Assembly: GCA_022385805.1 (NCBI GenBank)
Contig: MU277706.1
Coordinates: 27,591 to 91,590 of the forward strand
DNA from: Pilatotrama ljubarskyi
Lineage: Eukaryota > Basidiomycota > Agaricomycetes > Polyporales > Polyporaceae
DNA: 64,000 nucleotides
Reading direction: 5' to 3'
Shown piece after piece: positions 22,449 through 31,978 of this stretch (positions are counted from its first letter, which is position 1; the number at the start of each line of letters is the position of its first letter). Below the pieces are notes generated by a model that worked only from the letters and a program-made list of their open reading frames with translations, did not search any database and was not told where the DNA came from. Made by a program: the position numbers and the translations under genes.

Positions 22449-24165
22449 CTACTTCCTCTCCTCAAACGGGTTCTCAACGTACTCAAGGTCGTCATCTTCG
22501 TCACTCGGCTTCGTCGCCGGTGGCGTATTCACGTTCAAGAGCGACACGGGGCGTTTCGGAAGCAGCCCGATCTTAGCTGCAAGCACCAATTGGCGACATC
22601 GTCAGCGCTTGCCAGAGAAGTGTGGGGAAGGCAAAATAAGGCTGCTTACCAGGGTTCACCGGGCTCCCGCTTCCGGTCGGAGGGGGCCTCGGAATGTCGC
22701 CAGACGGCCTGGGGGACGCAGCCGGGGAGAACTGGCCACCTGGCGGAGGAGTGGTCGGGCCCGACCCGGGCGTTGGCATAGGGGATGCCGCAGTCGACCC
22801 AGCGCTGCGCTGCGCAGGGGGCGCGTCAACATTGTATCCCTGCGCCTGGGCGCCATGAGTCGATGGGCCGTTGAGGGAGATAGGCTGCTCTGCAACGGGG
22901 CTAGGCTCAGGATAGTACTGCTGCCGGTATGCCTGCGACGCGGTGTGCCTGTCCAGCTGGGTCGGAGGCGCGGCGCCCCACTGAGGAGATGCGGAGGATC
23001 CGGTGGAGGACTGTCCAACAGCACTGTGAAGTAGCCGTGAGGTACACTGTAGAGCGGGACAGAGGGAAAGAGACACGCACCGAGAAGCCTCATACTCGTT
23101 GATCTTTGCCTTCACCTTTGAAACAATAGAGCTGAAGGTACGCTTTCCGCCTGGTAAAATAGCAGATCAACCTATCCAGTACCCTGACTCGCTCGTTAGC
23201 GCGACTCGGAATCGTGCTCACTCTCCGCAATTTGGCCCATCGTCCGACTCAGCTCCTGCAAATCCGTCTTCCCTGCCCCTTCAGATGGAGGAGGCCTCAG
23301 ATGACCCTCCGGGGGTTGCCGCGTCTGGTACGGGACGTCGGCTTGATCGCGGCGAGGCCAGGAGTTCCCTGTAGCTTGTCTCTGCTGCTGTTGCTGGTCT
23401 TCGAGCATCAGCTGCCTGGCGAGCTGCTCGTCCAGGTCGAGAGAGGATTGCTCTGGCTGTGTCTCACACACCCAAACATTAACATCGCATGTGTAATCGT
23501 AGCCCAAATAGGAGGCACACCTGTGGGGCCGTGTGCGTCGAGACGTATTCGGGATCACTCATCCCAAGAAGGATGTCCAGCGCGCGCTCCTGGTCTCCGT
23601 CCACAGAATCCAGCACAGATTGCCTACGTGCATGAAGAGTGCTCAGCAAGACTGCTTAAGAATGACACGGAGAGCGAGCGTACAGGACAGCAACGTCAAA
23701 ATCAGGGAACATCGCGCGCAGCGATGCCACCTGCGGGCTAACCTGCTCCTCTCGCGCGGCCGCATTCGCGCCCGCATTCACATCTTCATGTGCGGTCTGT
23801 TCTACAGCGGGCGCCGTGACCATCGCAGTGTCTTCGGCAGCTTCAGGCCTAGGGGGGAGAGCGGGGGTCTGCTCGGTGTCCAGGAAGGGGTCCGCGCCTG
23901 CTCCTGCGCCCGAGTCCGTGCGCGCAGCGTGTACCTGTGCTTCATCAGGAAGAGAAGTCGCATGGCTGGCGTTATCGGGCAATTTGGGATGCTGCTGCTC
24001 TCCGGACGGCGGCGCGGGGTCGGTTGTATGGGTGACCGTGCTGGGTGGGTTCGGCCGCTCGTCCAATTGCGCTGCGCCGGGATTCGGGTGATCTGCGGCA
24101 TTCGCAGCCGGAGGCGCATGCCGTTGGGCAGCGTCTGCTGCAGGCTCTTCGGAGATCACTGACAT
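22449..24165 (-). CDS. CUE-domain ubiquitin-binding protein, frameshifted in this sequence
   Basis: Expected to bind ubiquitin through a CUE domain; Cue5/TOLLIP-like ubiquitin-autophagy adaptors are the closest layout. Exons 24165-23684, 23621-23521, 23456-23222, 23150-23081, 23023-22650, 22576-22449. The CUE domain spans the first intron: QVASLRAMFPDFDVAVL, then QSVLDSVDGDQER in one frame and ALDILLGMSDPEY in another. The shift falls in a CG run at 23581-23585. The exons total 1,390 nt, and two extra bases would close the frame at 463 residues. So either this copy has a 2-nt deletion or the assembly lost one CG unit. Flanks are disordered. A basic segment (KRTFSSIVSKVKAKINEYEA) and an acidic tail (DEDDDLEYVENPFEE) follow. 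I see no WxxL-type LC3/Atg8 motif. Confidence 0.8.
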
Positions 24166-24623
24166 AGTTCAGCACAGAGGGGGTCGGTCGTGAAGATGAT
24201 GGATGATGGTGGAGGACAAGGCTTGAAGGCAAGGATGTATTCAAGTTGGAGCTGCAGCTGTCGCAGTAGTTGCGCAGTACGCGATATGTAAGGCACCCAT
24301 CCAAGCAGTGGCGGTCCGTTGGAGCGCGGCGTCGGCGTTCCCCGATCCCCTCTAGATCTCAACACAGCTGCAGTACATAAACCTGTACACGCACTTCCGC
24401 AGGCTTGCAGTCGCTGGAGAGCCTGTGACTGCGCACTTGGTACAGGGTGATGCTTGTTGCAAGTTAAGTAGTGCCAAGTAAGTTACTGCGCAGCGTAGTC
24501 CCCTCACTTGGCAAGACATTATGGGATCATACAGTAGGAAACACTTCGATCGCAATCCGGAAGAGCCAATGATGGATCCGGGGCTGAGATGCATTAGACA
24601 CAACTATGGCATGTACAGTGGGC
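24166..24623. other. Spacer between the CUE and DUF3844 genes
   Basis: The promoter and 5' leader of the CUE gene plus the 3' flank of the DUF3844 gene. It contains a short inverted repeat (TGCCAAGT ... ACTTGGCA, near 24473-24516). I see no gene. Confidence 0.35.
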
Positions 24624-25810
24624 TCAGTGAGCATTGCTAGCCACGCCGCCCGTGAGGGTGCTTGGCAATTTCTGATCGCCCACAGCTGTGAGGAGAGCGA
24701 TGGATCCGCCGACGAGGAGCAACAGCGTCACAGTCGTCCCAGCAAGAAGCACGAACGGTCTGAGCAACAAAACGACCTTTAACAACAAGCAGATGTGCAA
24801 AAAGAGGACGAACACTCACCCGCTGACGTCCTTACGCTCACAAGCGCTACCTGCCCACTGCTCCTTCCTGCCCTTGGCATCTGTCGTGACACCACACGCG
24901 CAGACGAAGCACGTCTTCCCAGCTTTGGTCGCTGCCACGCACTCTCCATGCCCGCTGCACGAGTTCGTCGAGTTCGCGCACACATCCGCGCTTGTGTGGC
25001 ACGTCGAGATGGAGTCGATAGGTTCCGCCGGGCGCGGAAGCGGCGGAGGAAAAGGGGACTGTGGAGGCTGGCGTTTCTGGTGGGCCCTGGTTGATGAAGG
25101 TACAGCGACGATAGCGAGCTTGAGGTTCGGCCTCTTCAGTACGTGGTCGAGCACTGTGGAGACGGTTTGCACGGCCGTGCGGTATTGCTCGCTGTCCTTC
25201 CCGAACTCTTCACGGAGATCCTCCAGGCGGGTCAGGTCGAACGCGCCAAAGCGGTCCACAGGAAGCTCCTCGTTATCGAGGAAGTCGAGCAGGGAGTAGA
25301 GCTCCTGCACTGCGGTCATAGCACTAGGGGTCGGGACGGAGAACACATCAAGCATCCGCTTGTTCTTGTCATACGCGCGGTCATGTGCTTCGTAGACATA
25401 CGGATACACATGGTGTGCACGGTCGGTGTAGGAGGGTATGAGGGATGAGAGGGAATCTTGAGAGGGACGGGACTTGAGGTGGAAGGTGGACTTCAGAGAC
25501 GAAGGTATGACATCTGCGCGCGCTTCAGTACAGTCCGGCTGACGACGTACATTGCTCAGAGCTCACCCTTTGCATGCTCCTTGCTGACGGTCAGAAGCAG
25601 TCCTGTGCTGGGCCCTTGTCCAACTAGTAATTCCTGCTCCCCGGTGTATGCGAACGCGTCCTCGAAACGCTCGAGATTTAGGTGTTTGGACAAAACAGCG
25701 CCAGCTTGCTTAAGGGAGAGGTGGGAAGAAACGTCTGCTGCAGGATGTAGGTAAACCCTGACGGCCTGGCAGAGGCCGGTGAGCAACAGAGAGACGAGAA
25801 GTCCCTTCAT
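24624..25810 (-). CDS. DUF3844 / Vps3844-type secretory-pathway membrane protein
   Basis: A type I membrane protein of the fungal DUF3844 family, annotated as vacuolar sorting-related; its precise role is not established here. Exons 25810-25567, 25513-24820, 24759-24624 (357 aa; frame closes). MKGLLVSLLLTGLCQA is a signal peptide. The lumenal part is mixed alpha/beta. A cysteine-rich EGF-like module near the C terminus (CSGHGECVAATKAGKTC, CACGV, SACERKDVSG) is the family hallmark. It is followed directly by one transmembrane segment (FVLLAGTTVTLLLLVGGSIA) and a ~20-residue tail. The second intron separates the EGF-like module from the membrane segment. I chose ATG 25810 because the signal peptide starts there. 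Confidence 0.88.
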
Positions 25811-26206
25811 GGTGTGAGGTCGCTGGAGGTTGCTCACAGGCGCAGGCGTTCAGTACCGTCGTAATTGTTGACCCTTGTTTGGCCCTGTGGCAGGTGTACT
25901 GGACATGTCAAGAGATGTCAAGTACGCGCTTCATCTTGCTGCTCAATGTAGTCGCCATGGCCGGAGGACGGAAGCAGCCGGGGAGAATCAACGAAGAAGG
26001 GACATGCATTGCGACGGTATCCGCACAAGGCGTGGAGTGTGGAGAAACAGTGTATTTTCGTCCATGAGGAAACTAGCGGAACCGAGGAACGTGTGTTACA
26101 GGGTATATTGCAGTACAGACGTAGGTCGAGCAAGTGAACGGGTCAGAAAGGCATCGGCGGTGTATGGCAGGCAGCGTAATATTCTCGTCCCATCAAGGTA
26201 GGCCGT
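25811..26206. other. Spacer between DUF3844 and coiled-coil genes
   Basis: The promoter of the DUF3844 gene and the 3' flank of the small coiled-coil gene, both on the - strand. I see no gene. Confidence 0.35.
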
Positions 26207-26750
26207 TCAGCCATGGCGGCCAAGACGACCAGTGCTCTTCCTCATGGTCTTTGCCTCAGCCTGCTTCGCTTTGGCACGACGAGCCCTGCAAGAAAGGTTG
26301 TGAGCTATCTATACTTCAGGACTCGGGCCCTATGCATGGCACTCACTCTTCAAGGGCCTCTTGCTCGAGCCTCTTGACCTGCTCCTTCGCACCCCGCACG
26401 GCGGCCCTAGCATCGTTCAAGGCCCTGTCGGCAGCAACTTCAGCTGCCTCAGCCTCGGTGACCTTCTGGCGGGCTGCGGCGATGCTGGGATCCTTGCTCA
26501 GGTCGGTCGAGCGGTCGGAGCTCGATGAGGAGCGACGACGGCCGAAGATACCTCCGGAACGAGTGGTCTTCGCATTTCCGTTGCTGTTGGTATTATCGTA
26601 GCCATTGTTATAGCCGTTGGTATTGTTATCCTGAGAGCGCGAACGACGGCCAAACAGGCCGTGGCTGCGGGTTGGCGACTCGGGTTGCGGGGGAGGCGCA
26701 TCCCGGCGCGGTGAAGACGAGCGGAAGAGAGGCATCTCTGAGTATGTCAT
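26207..26750 (-). CDS. Small hypothetical protein with RS-like N terminus and coiled coil
   Basis: Exons 26750-26347 and 26285-26207 give 160 aa, and the frame closes. The first half is Arg/Ser/Asn-rich and contains two similar cores, GLFGRRSRSQ and GIFGRRRSSSSS. The second half is an Ala/Glu/Lys/Arg helix (DPSIAAARQKVTEAEAAEVA onward) ending basic (RRAKAKQAEAKTMRKS), likely a coiled coil. I do not recognise a family; this looks like a small basidiomycete protein of unknown function. The real start could be the second methionine (MPLFRSS), with the first codons in a 5' intron. Confidence 0.6.
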
Positions 26751-27256
26751 ACTTTAGCATCGCACTCGTTGCACAGTAAAGCTGGAAGACTCACCTGGTT
26801 ATGCTAGGATGTATTGGTGCGGACGGTCGGTAGCGGGGTTTGGTGTTCGCCCCTCAGGCGTAGCTTTAAGGCCACTGGGCTGTCTACGTCAGTGGGGCGA
26901 CATATCAAACTCCTGCACTTTCTTTGGCGAGTGTCCACAAAACACACTCATGTCGGATGGAGCTAAGAGCGTTGCATGGAGCATCGGTTTCCCAGTCTGC
27001 CATCTCGTCTTGACTCCTGGCGCACCTCCTGCTGGTGCCCTGGTGGCTGAGCCAAGCTGAGCTGACTGCTGTTACGTCATGAGAGGGAGTGGTCCGTGCG
27101 CGGGAAAGATATCACATTTCGGAGTTTCAACCGGAGTCTCAACTCTTCCTTCAATCACAACCTTCTATAAATGCCCCCTCCTTGCTTCCTCCACTCACCA
27201 CCCGTGGCCCCGCCATCGAGCTCGTTGTTGACGACGGTCCCGAGAGCGTTGTAGCG
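26751..27256. other. Divergent promoter region
   Basis: Lies between the small coiled-coil gene (-) and the TFIIA gene (+). A TATA box for the TFIIA gene is at 27176-27181. I see no gene. Confidence 0.4.
27176..27181 (+). promoter_or_regulatory. TATA box upstream of the TFIIA large-subunit gene
   Basis: TATAAA, 76 bp before the start codon, in a stretch with pyrimidine-rich sequence after it. Position is typical for a fungal core promoter. Confidence 0.45.
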
Positions 27257-28377
27257 ATGTCGAATAAGATTGTGGTGAGCTGCTCACCAGAGATATGTTT
27301 TTGATAGCTCCCATAATGACCGTGAATCCTCGACGAGCCCTCTATCTACCGCGCCGTCATCGACGACGTGATTGCGAACATAAAGCCCGAATTTGACGAA
27401 TACGGTGTCTCCGAGGATGTGTTGGCCGAGCTGCAGAGCGTAAGTATGCTATCCGCACGTTTCGCGCACTCATTCACCAGATGATCCGGGAATAGAAATG
27501 GGAGGCCAAGGTCATAGCGTCTCACGTCGCGGACTTCGAGCCAGCACCGGCTCCTCAACCGCCTGCGCCTCCCGCTCATCCAGCTTACCCGCCGCATCCT
27601 ATGCATATGCCCCATGGGCACTATCCACCGCATACAGCGTACGCGCAACCGCCGCACCCAATGCAACCGCATGTGAAAGCTGAGCCCGTCGACAATCGGT
27701 ACATGCTGAGTAACCCAAGCATACCCTACGGGCTGCCGCCCTTGGCTGGTCCGCAAATCCCGGCAAGGCCGGCTATGCCTGGCGGTCAGCCTCTGTCGTA
27801 TGCGCAGCAGATGAACGGCCGTCCCCCGAGTGCTGCAGGACAGGCTCCGCCGCCGCCGACTGCTCGTTACCCTCCCCCTACAAACTCTTCGCAGCCGTCT
27901 TCTGCAACACGGATTCCACAAGTCGATGGTCCATCGTCTTCGTCATCGGAATCGCCTTCGCCCCCTCCCAGCCAGAGTTACGCCCCTAGGTCGTCGCATC
28001 CGTCTCTGCCACAGCCGTCGCAGGCTTCGTCAATAACGAAAGCCGACGACTCTGAGGCGATCAACAGCGATCTAGACGATTCCGACTCCGATGTTGAGCA
28101 GGACACCATTGAAGGGGGTGCGGCAGACCAGGATATCGTGTTCTGCACATACGACAAGGTCAGTCGGGCGTAATCTTGCACATCGATCCGTTTGCTCATG
28201 TCTCCCGATATATCAGGTTGCGCGTGTGAAGAACAAGTGGAAGTGCGTCCTCAAGGACGGCATGATCCACATCAATGGCAAAGACTACCTCTTTGCCAAA
28301 TGCAGTGGGTGAGTAACGTCTGCTGCTAGCCTTGGTACTTTGATGCTCAACCTAGCAATAGCGAGTTTGAGTGGTGA
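27257..28377 (+). CDS. TOA1: Transcription initiation factor IIA large (alpha/beta) subunit
   Basis: General transcription factor that stabilises TBP on the TATA box; nuclear. Exons 27257-27274, 27338-27439, 27496-28158, 28217-28308, 28362-28377 (296 aa; frame closes). The first coding exon is only 18 nt (MSNKIV) and the last 16 nt. The N-terminal four-helix-bundle part reads SIYRAVIDDVIANIKPEFDE and DVLAELQSKWEAKV. A Pro/Ser-rich linker of about 150 residues follows, then an acidic stretch (INSDLDDSDSDVEQD). The conserved beta-barrel end is FCTYDKVARVKNKWKCVLKD, MIHINGKDYLFAKCSGEFEW. All the family's hallmarks are present and in order. Confidence 0.95.
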
Positions 28378-29546
28378 CTGGCATCGTTTCATGGGTTCCC
28401 GGATATACTGTATCTCTGTTGAATGTCGTTGGGTCCGCACATATCACTATATCGCATTGAGCACGCATACTGTTAGAATCATCACATGTAATATATTGCT
28501 GTTGGAAAACGCACAGTCGCATTTGGTCTGGTATTGCGCGGATAGAAGGTCTGTGGACACGCAAATCACCATACATCTACGTTTCGTCTCGTCACCGTCT
28601 GGCAGCCTCTCGAAGATGTCATGTCTGTGCAGACCCACTCTTTCGGTTTGCAGTATACGGGGGCCTCGGGACATCCGCATGTCCTCCGTTCTTTGACGGA
28701 CGCGAGCTTCTGTCGACACTGAAAGGGATGTTCGCCCTATGTAATTTCTGTTGTGCACACGAAGAGGAGGGTCCCCAGTACAGCATTGGAAGACGAAGGT
28801 GAGATGGCATTGAGTGATATAAAATGTATTCACTTTATGGGGCAGATGGAGAGTACTGCAGCGAATGGGCATGGGCTGTGTACCCCCGGGGATGTCGTCG
28901 ACCCGATCATTGCCCGGTTACCTTGCGCCCCGCAGACACTTCAGATCGCCCCAACGCCTATCGTGCTTTTGTCACATGCCACGGAGAGTTGGACAGATGC
29001 GGCAGGCTGAGAACGGAACCTGTCCGTGCAGGGATCTTCCCGTGCTTCTTCTCATCCGCACTGTGGCTTTCGTACTCCGGCGATAGGGAGAGTTTAGACA
29101 CGTTCCCTGCCCTTCACTGCGGCCACATCTCGACACAATACCCCGTACGGCGCTGCCGCTGTCAGCCCTCGGCGCCCCCGGGCGGCCTGCATAGCGATTC
29201 GCCAGTGCCGAGTGAGCCTGCAAACCTGAAGGGTCGAGTGCATTGGACGGGGAAAGAGGGCGGTGCGCTCTTACGTTGTGCGTGAGATCTGCGTGGTGTG
29301 AGGCATCAGCCAAAGTGAGATCAGGGGAGGTAGGTGAGTCTCCGCGCAAGGCGTGCACCGGCGGGCGGGGGTCGGCGGCGGTTGGGCGCTGCGCGGGAAG
29401 ATTGCGGGCGGTGGATACAGCGTTTTGAACGAGACTTAGGGGCGTCGGAGTCGCTCCATACGCTCGCGCTGTAAACACAGAGCTCATGCGACCAATTGTA
29501 AGGGCTCTTGGAAATGGACTGTAGTGGTGCTGTGAGGAGTCGTCAA
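28378..29546. other. Region between TFIIA gene and the foldback element
   Basis: The 3' flank of the TFIIA gene, then sequence with overlapping open frames on both strands. One minus-strand frame (28972-29487) is listed as a weak candidate. Otherwise I see nothing that can be supported. Confidence 0.35.
28972..29487 (-). CDS. Weak candidate for a hypothetical protein
   Basis: An uninterrupted minus-strand frame from an ATG at 29487 with Ser/Pro/Ala/Arg-rich sequence (start MSSVFTARAYGATPTPLSLV). Composition of the first ~100 residues could be that of a small disordered protein, but nothing resembles a known domain. GC-rich DNA gives such frames by chance, and the last third may be intron or UTR. 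It would have its start about 60 bp from the target site of the foldback element. Confidence 0.2.
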   Translation of the reverse strand: MSSVFTARAYGATPTPLSLVQNAVSTARNLPAQRPTAADPRPPVHALRGDSPTSPDLTLADASHHADLTHNVRAHRPLSPSNALDPSGLQAHSALANRYAGRPGAPRADSGSAVRGIVSRCGRSEGQGTCLNSPYRRSTKATVRMRRSTGRSLHGQVPFSACRICPTLRGM

Positions 29547-29554
29547 ATCCGGAG
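29547..29554 (+). repeat. Left target-site duplication of the large foldback
   Basis: ATCCGGAG immediately left of the element, repeated exactly and in the same orientation at 31710-31717 on the other side. Confidence 0.85.
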
Positions 29555-31709
29555 CACCTGCTCCTCCCACGTTCGGCTCCTAGTTAGTGGTGTCACACCG
29601 AGTGACGCGACGGTGCTAATTAGGATGCCTCTCCGCAAATCCTCTTACCCTTGAAGAAACCTTTGGAGAAAGGCAGCCAAAAGGCGAATCCCTCTAAGCA
29701 GTCTTATAAGCAGTCTCATAAGCAAGCCTTATTATGTAGATTAGATCCTACGAACTAATAAAGAGTAATCTACTGCTGATAACGAGACTACTGTCCGGAA
29801 ACGCCGGGTGTCGGCGCCTGTCACTGATGCCGTCGGCAAAGAGCCGTTCCGCGCTGTCCGGACCCGCTTGACGTCGTATCAGCCGATGCCGCCGTCCCGC
29901 CGCCCGGCGCTACCTCCCGCCCCGCTTCCCAATCGGGCAGGTATACTGAACAACTCCTCCCGCCTCCCACCTTCGACGACATATATCTCCCTCCCCCATC
30001 CACCGATTCCATCCGTTCTTTTTGTAATCTGTGCGCGTTATCTATAGCTACAAGTAGGTACCGCAATGTATGCTATCTAACTGCATGGTCTAATAGAATT
30101 CAACAAACACCTCTGAATGACCCTATCAACAGCCCCAAGTGCGAATTGTATGTGACTACCTCACTGGCAACTGTTCTCATGTATACCAGTCGATACCTTT
30201 TGTATTTGAGACTCTGATGAGCCACTATACACAGTCCTCTGCTTGATATACCGGGCTGTGCATACTATACCCCTGGTGCCATACATGCCTGTATATATAC
30301 CGCATTTCTGATTAGAAACGGGCAGCGCGCTGCCGCGCGTTTACTCTATAACGTGACAATAGTACTTAGAAGGATCTTTGCAAAGTCTTGAGGCCCTCTG
30401 CATTGTACAGAGACATGGAGGGCCAATTGAGCCGAAAAGTGCGAGATTTTGACATAAAACGCGACATACGTACCCACACAGGGCACGTCCATACCCCATA
30501 TGCATTGTATATGATAGCCCTTGTACGTACGCACATTTTGAGCCCTCAATCATAGTTTCACGCCTCATACAACCCGAGATATGTCTTGATGAGCTGGTAT
30601 GTCGGGTTGTTGGGTGAGAGTGTGGTGGGTATATCTGCGCACAAACCAGCTTCACTGAGCTTCCCGACAACTCATCAAGACATATCTCAGGCTGTAGGAG
30701 CCGTGAGACTATGATTGTGGGCTTGAAATGTGCGTACATGCAAGGGCTATCATTTACAATGCATATGGGGTATGAACGTGCTCTGTGTGGGTAGGTATGT
30801 CGTGTTTTATGTCAGAATCTCGCACTTTCTGGGTCAATTGGCCCTCCATGTCTCTGTACATCACTGAGGGCCTCAAGACTTTGCATAAATGCTTCTCAGT
30901 ACCATTGTCACGTAATAGACTAAACGCGCCGCAGCGCGCTGCCCGTTTCTAATCAGAAATGCGGTATATATACAGGCATGTATGGCACCAGGGGTATAGT
31001 ATGCACAGCCCGGTATATCAAGCAGAGCACTGTGTATAGTGGCTCATCAGAGTCTCAAATACAAAAGGTATCGACTGGTATACATGAGAACAGTTGCCAG
31101 TGAGGTAGTCACATACAATTCGCACTTGGGGCTGTTGATAGGGTCATTCAGAGGTGTTTGTTGAATTCTATTAGACCATGCAGTTAGATAGCATACATTG
31201 CGGTACCTACTTGTAGCTATAGATAACGCGCACAGATTACAAAAAGAACGGATGGAATCGGTGGATGGGGGAGGGAGATATATGTCGTCGAAGGTGGGAG
31301 GCGGGAGGAGTTGTTCAGTATACCTGCCCGATTGGGAAGCGGGGCGGGAGGTAGCGCCGGGCGGCGGGACGGCGGCATCGGCTGATACGACGTCAAGCGG
31401 GTCCGGACAGCGCGGAACGGCTCTTTGCCGACGGCATCAGTGACAGGCGCCGACACCCGGCGTTTCCGGACAGTAGTCTCGTTATCAGCAGTAGATTACT
31501 CTTTATTAGTTCGTAGGATCTAATCTACATAATAAGGCTTGCTTATGAGACTGCTTATAAGACTGCTTAGAGGGATTCGCCTTTTGGCTGCCTTTCTCCA
31601 AAGGTTCCTTCAAGGGTAAGAGGATTTGCGGAGAGGCATCCTAATTAGCACCGTCGCGTCACTCGGTGTGACACCACTAACTAGGAGCCGAACGTGGGAG
31701 GAGCAGGTG
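29555..31709. mobile_element. Giant foldback transposon, 2,155 bp, hAT-like 8-bp duplication
   Basis: An almost complete palindrome. The left arm (29555-30593) and right arm (30671-31709) are each 1,039 nt and pair along their whole length around a 77-nt loop. The ends read CACCTGCTCCTCCCACGTTC and its reverse complement. The 8-bp direct repeat ATCCGGAG on both sides is the length typical of hAT (also P and Merlin) superfamilies; hAT is the most likely in a fungus. The outer ~785 bp of the arms are almost identical, while the inner ~250 bp differ at roughly one base in eight to ten. There is no transposase; the longest open frames are the same sequence read from both arms. It would need a transposase from elsewhere. 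The right end lies 269 bp before the start of the pepsin-like gene. Confidence 0.9.
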
Positions 31710-31717
31710 ATCCGGAG
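31710..31717 (+). repeat. Right target-site duplication of the large foldback
   Basis: ATCCGGAG directly after the right terminus, identical to the left copy at 29547-29554, which fixes the element's limits. Confidence 0.85.
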
Positions 31718-31912
31718 GAGGGGCGTTCGACTACGCCTTCCTAAACGGGAGGGACATCTCTGGCGGGAGGCGGTGGTGGCCGGGCGGTGGCCGAGAGAAC
31801 CGAGAGAGCGCCTCCGGGCTTTGCACAGGTTCGCATCGTGTCTGATGCTGAAGATGCCAGGGACAGGGTCGAGCAGGCGTCTCAGCGCCCTCACAGCTCC
31901 CCGCAACGTTGC

Positions 31913-31919
31913 TATATAA
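31913..31919 (+). promoter_or_regulatory. TATA box of the membrane pepsin-like gene
   Basis: TATATAA 66 bp upstream of the start codon at 31979 and about 200 bp right of the foldback. A good core promoter candidate: the insertion left it intact but replaced everything further upstream. Confidence 0.5.
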
Positions 31920-31978
31920 CGGTGCGCACCGCAGCGTCCCCTTCTCCAGCCTTGTCCGCTTTTCACTCACCTTTCCTC

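Noticed and set aside
29808..30066. Open frames of ~80 aa identical on opposite strands at 29808-30066 and 31198-31456
   Set aside because: They are the two arms of the foldback read twice, not duplicated genes; no domain, no start context and no codon pattern.
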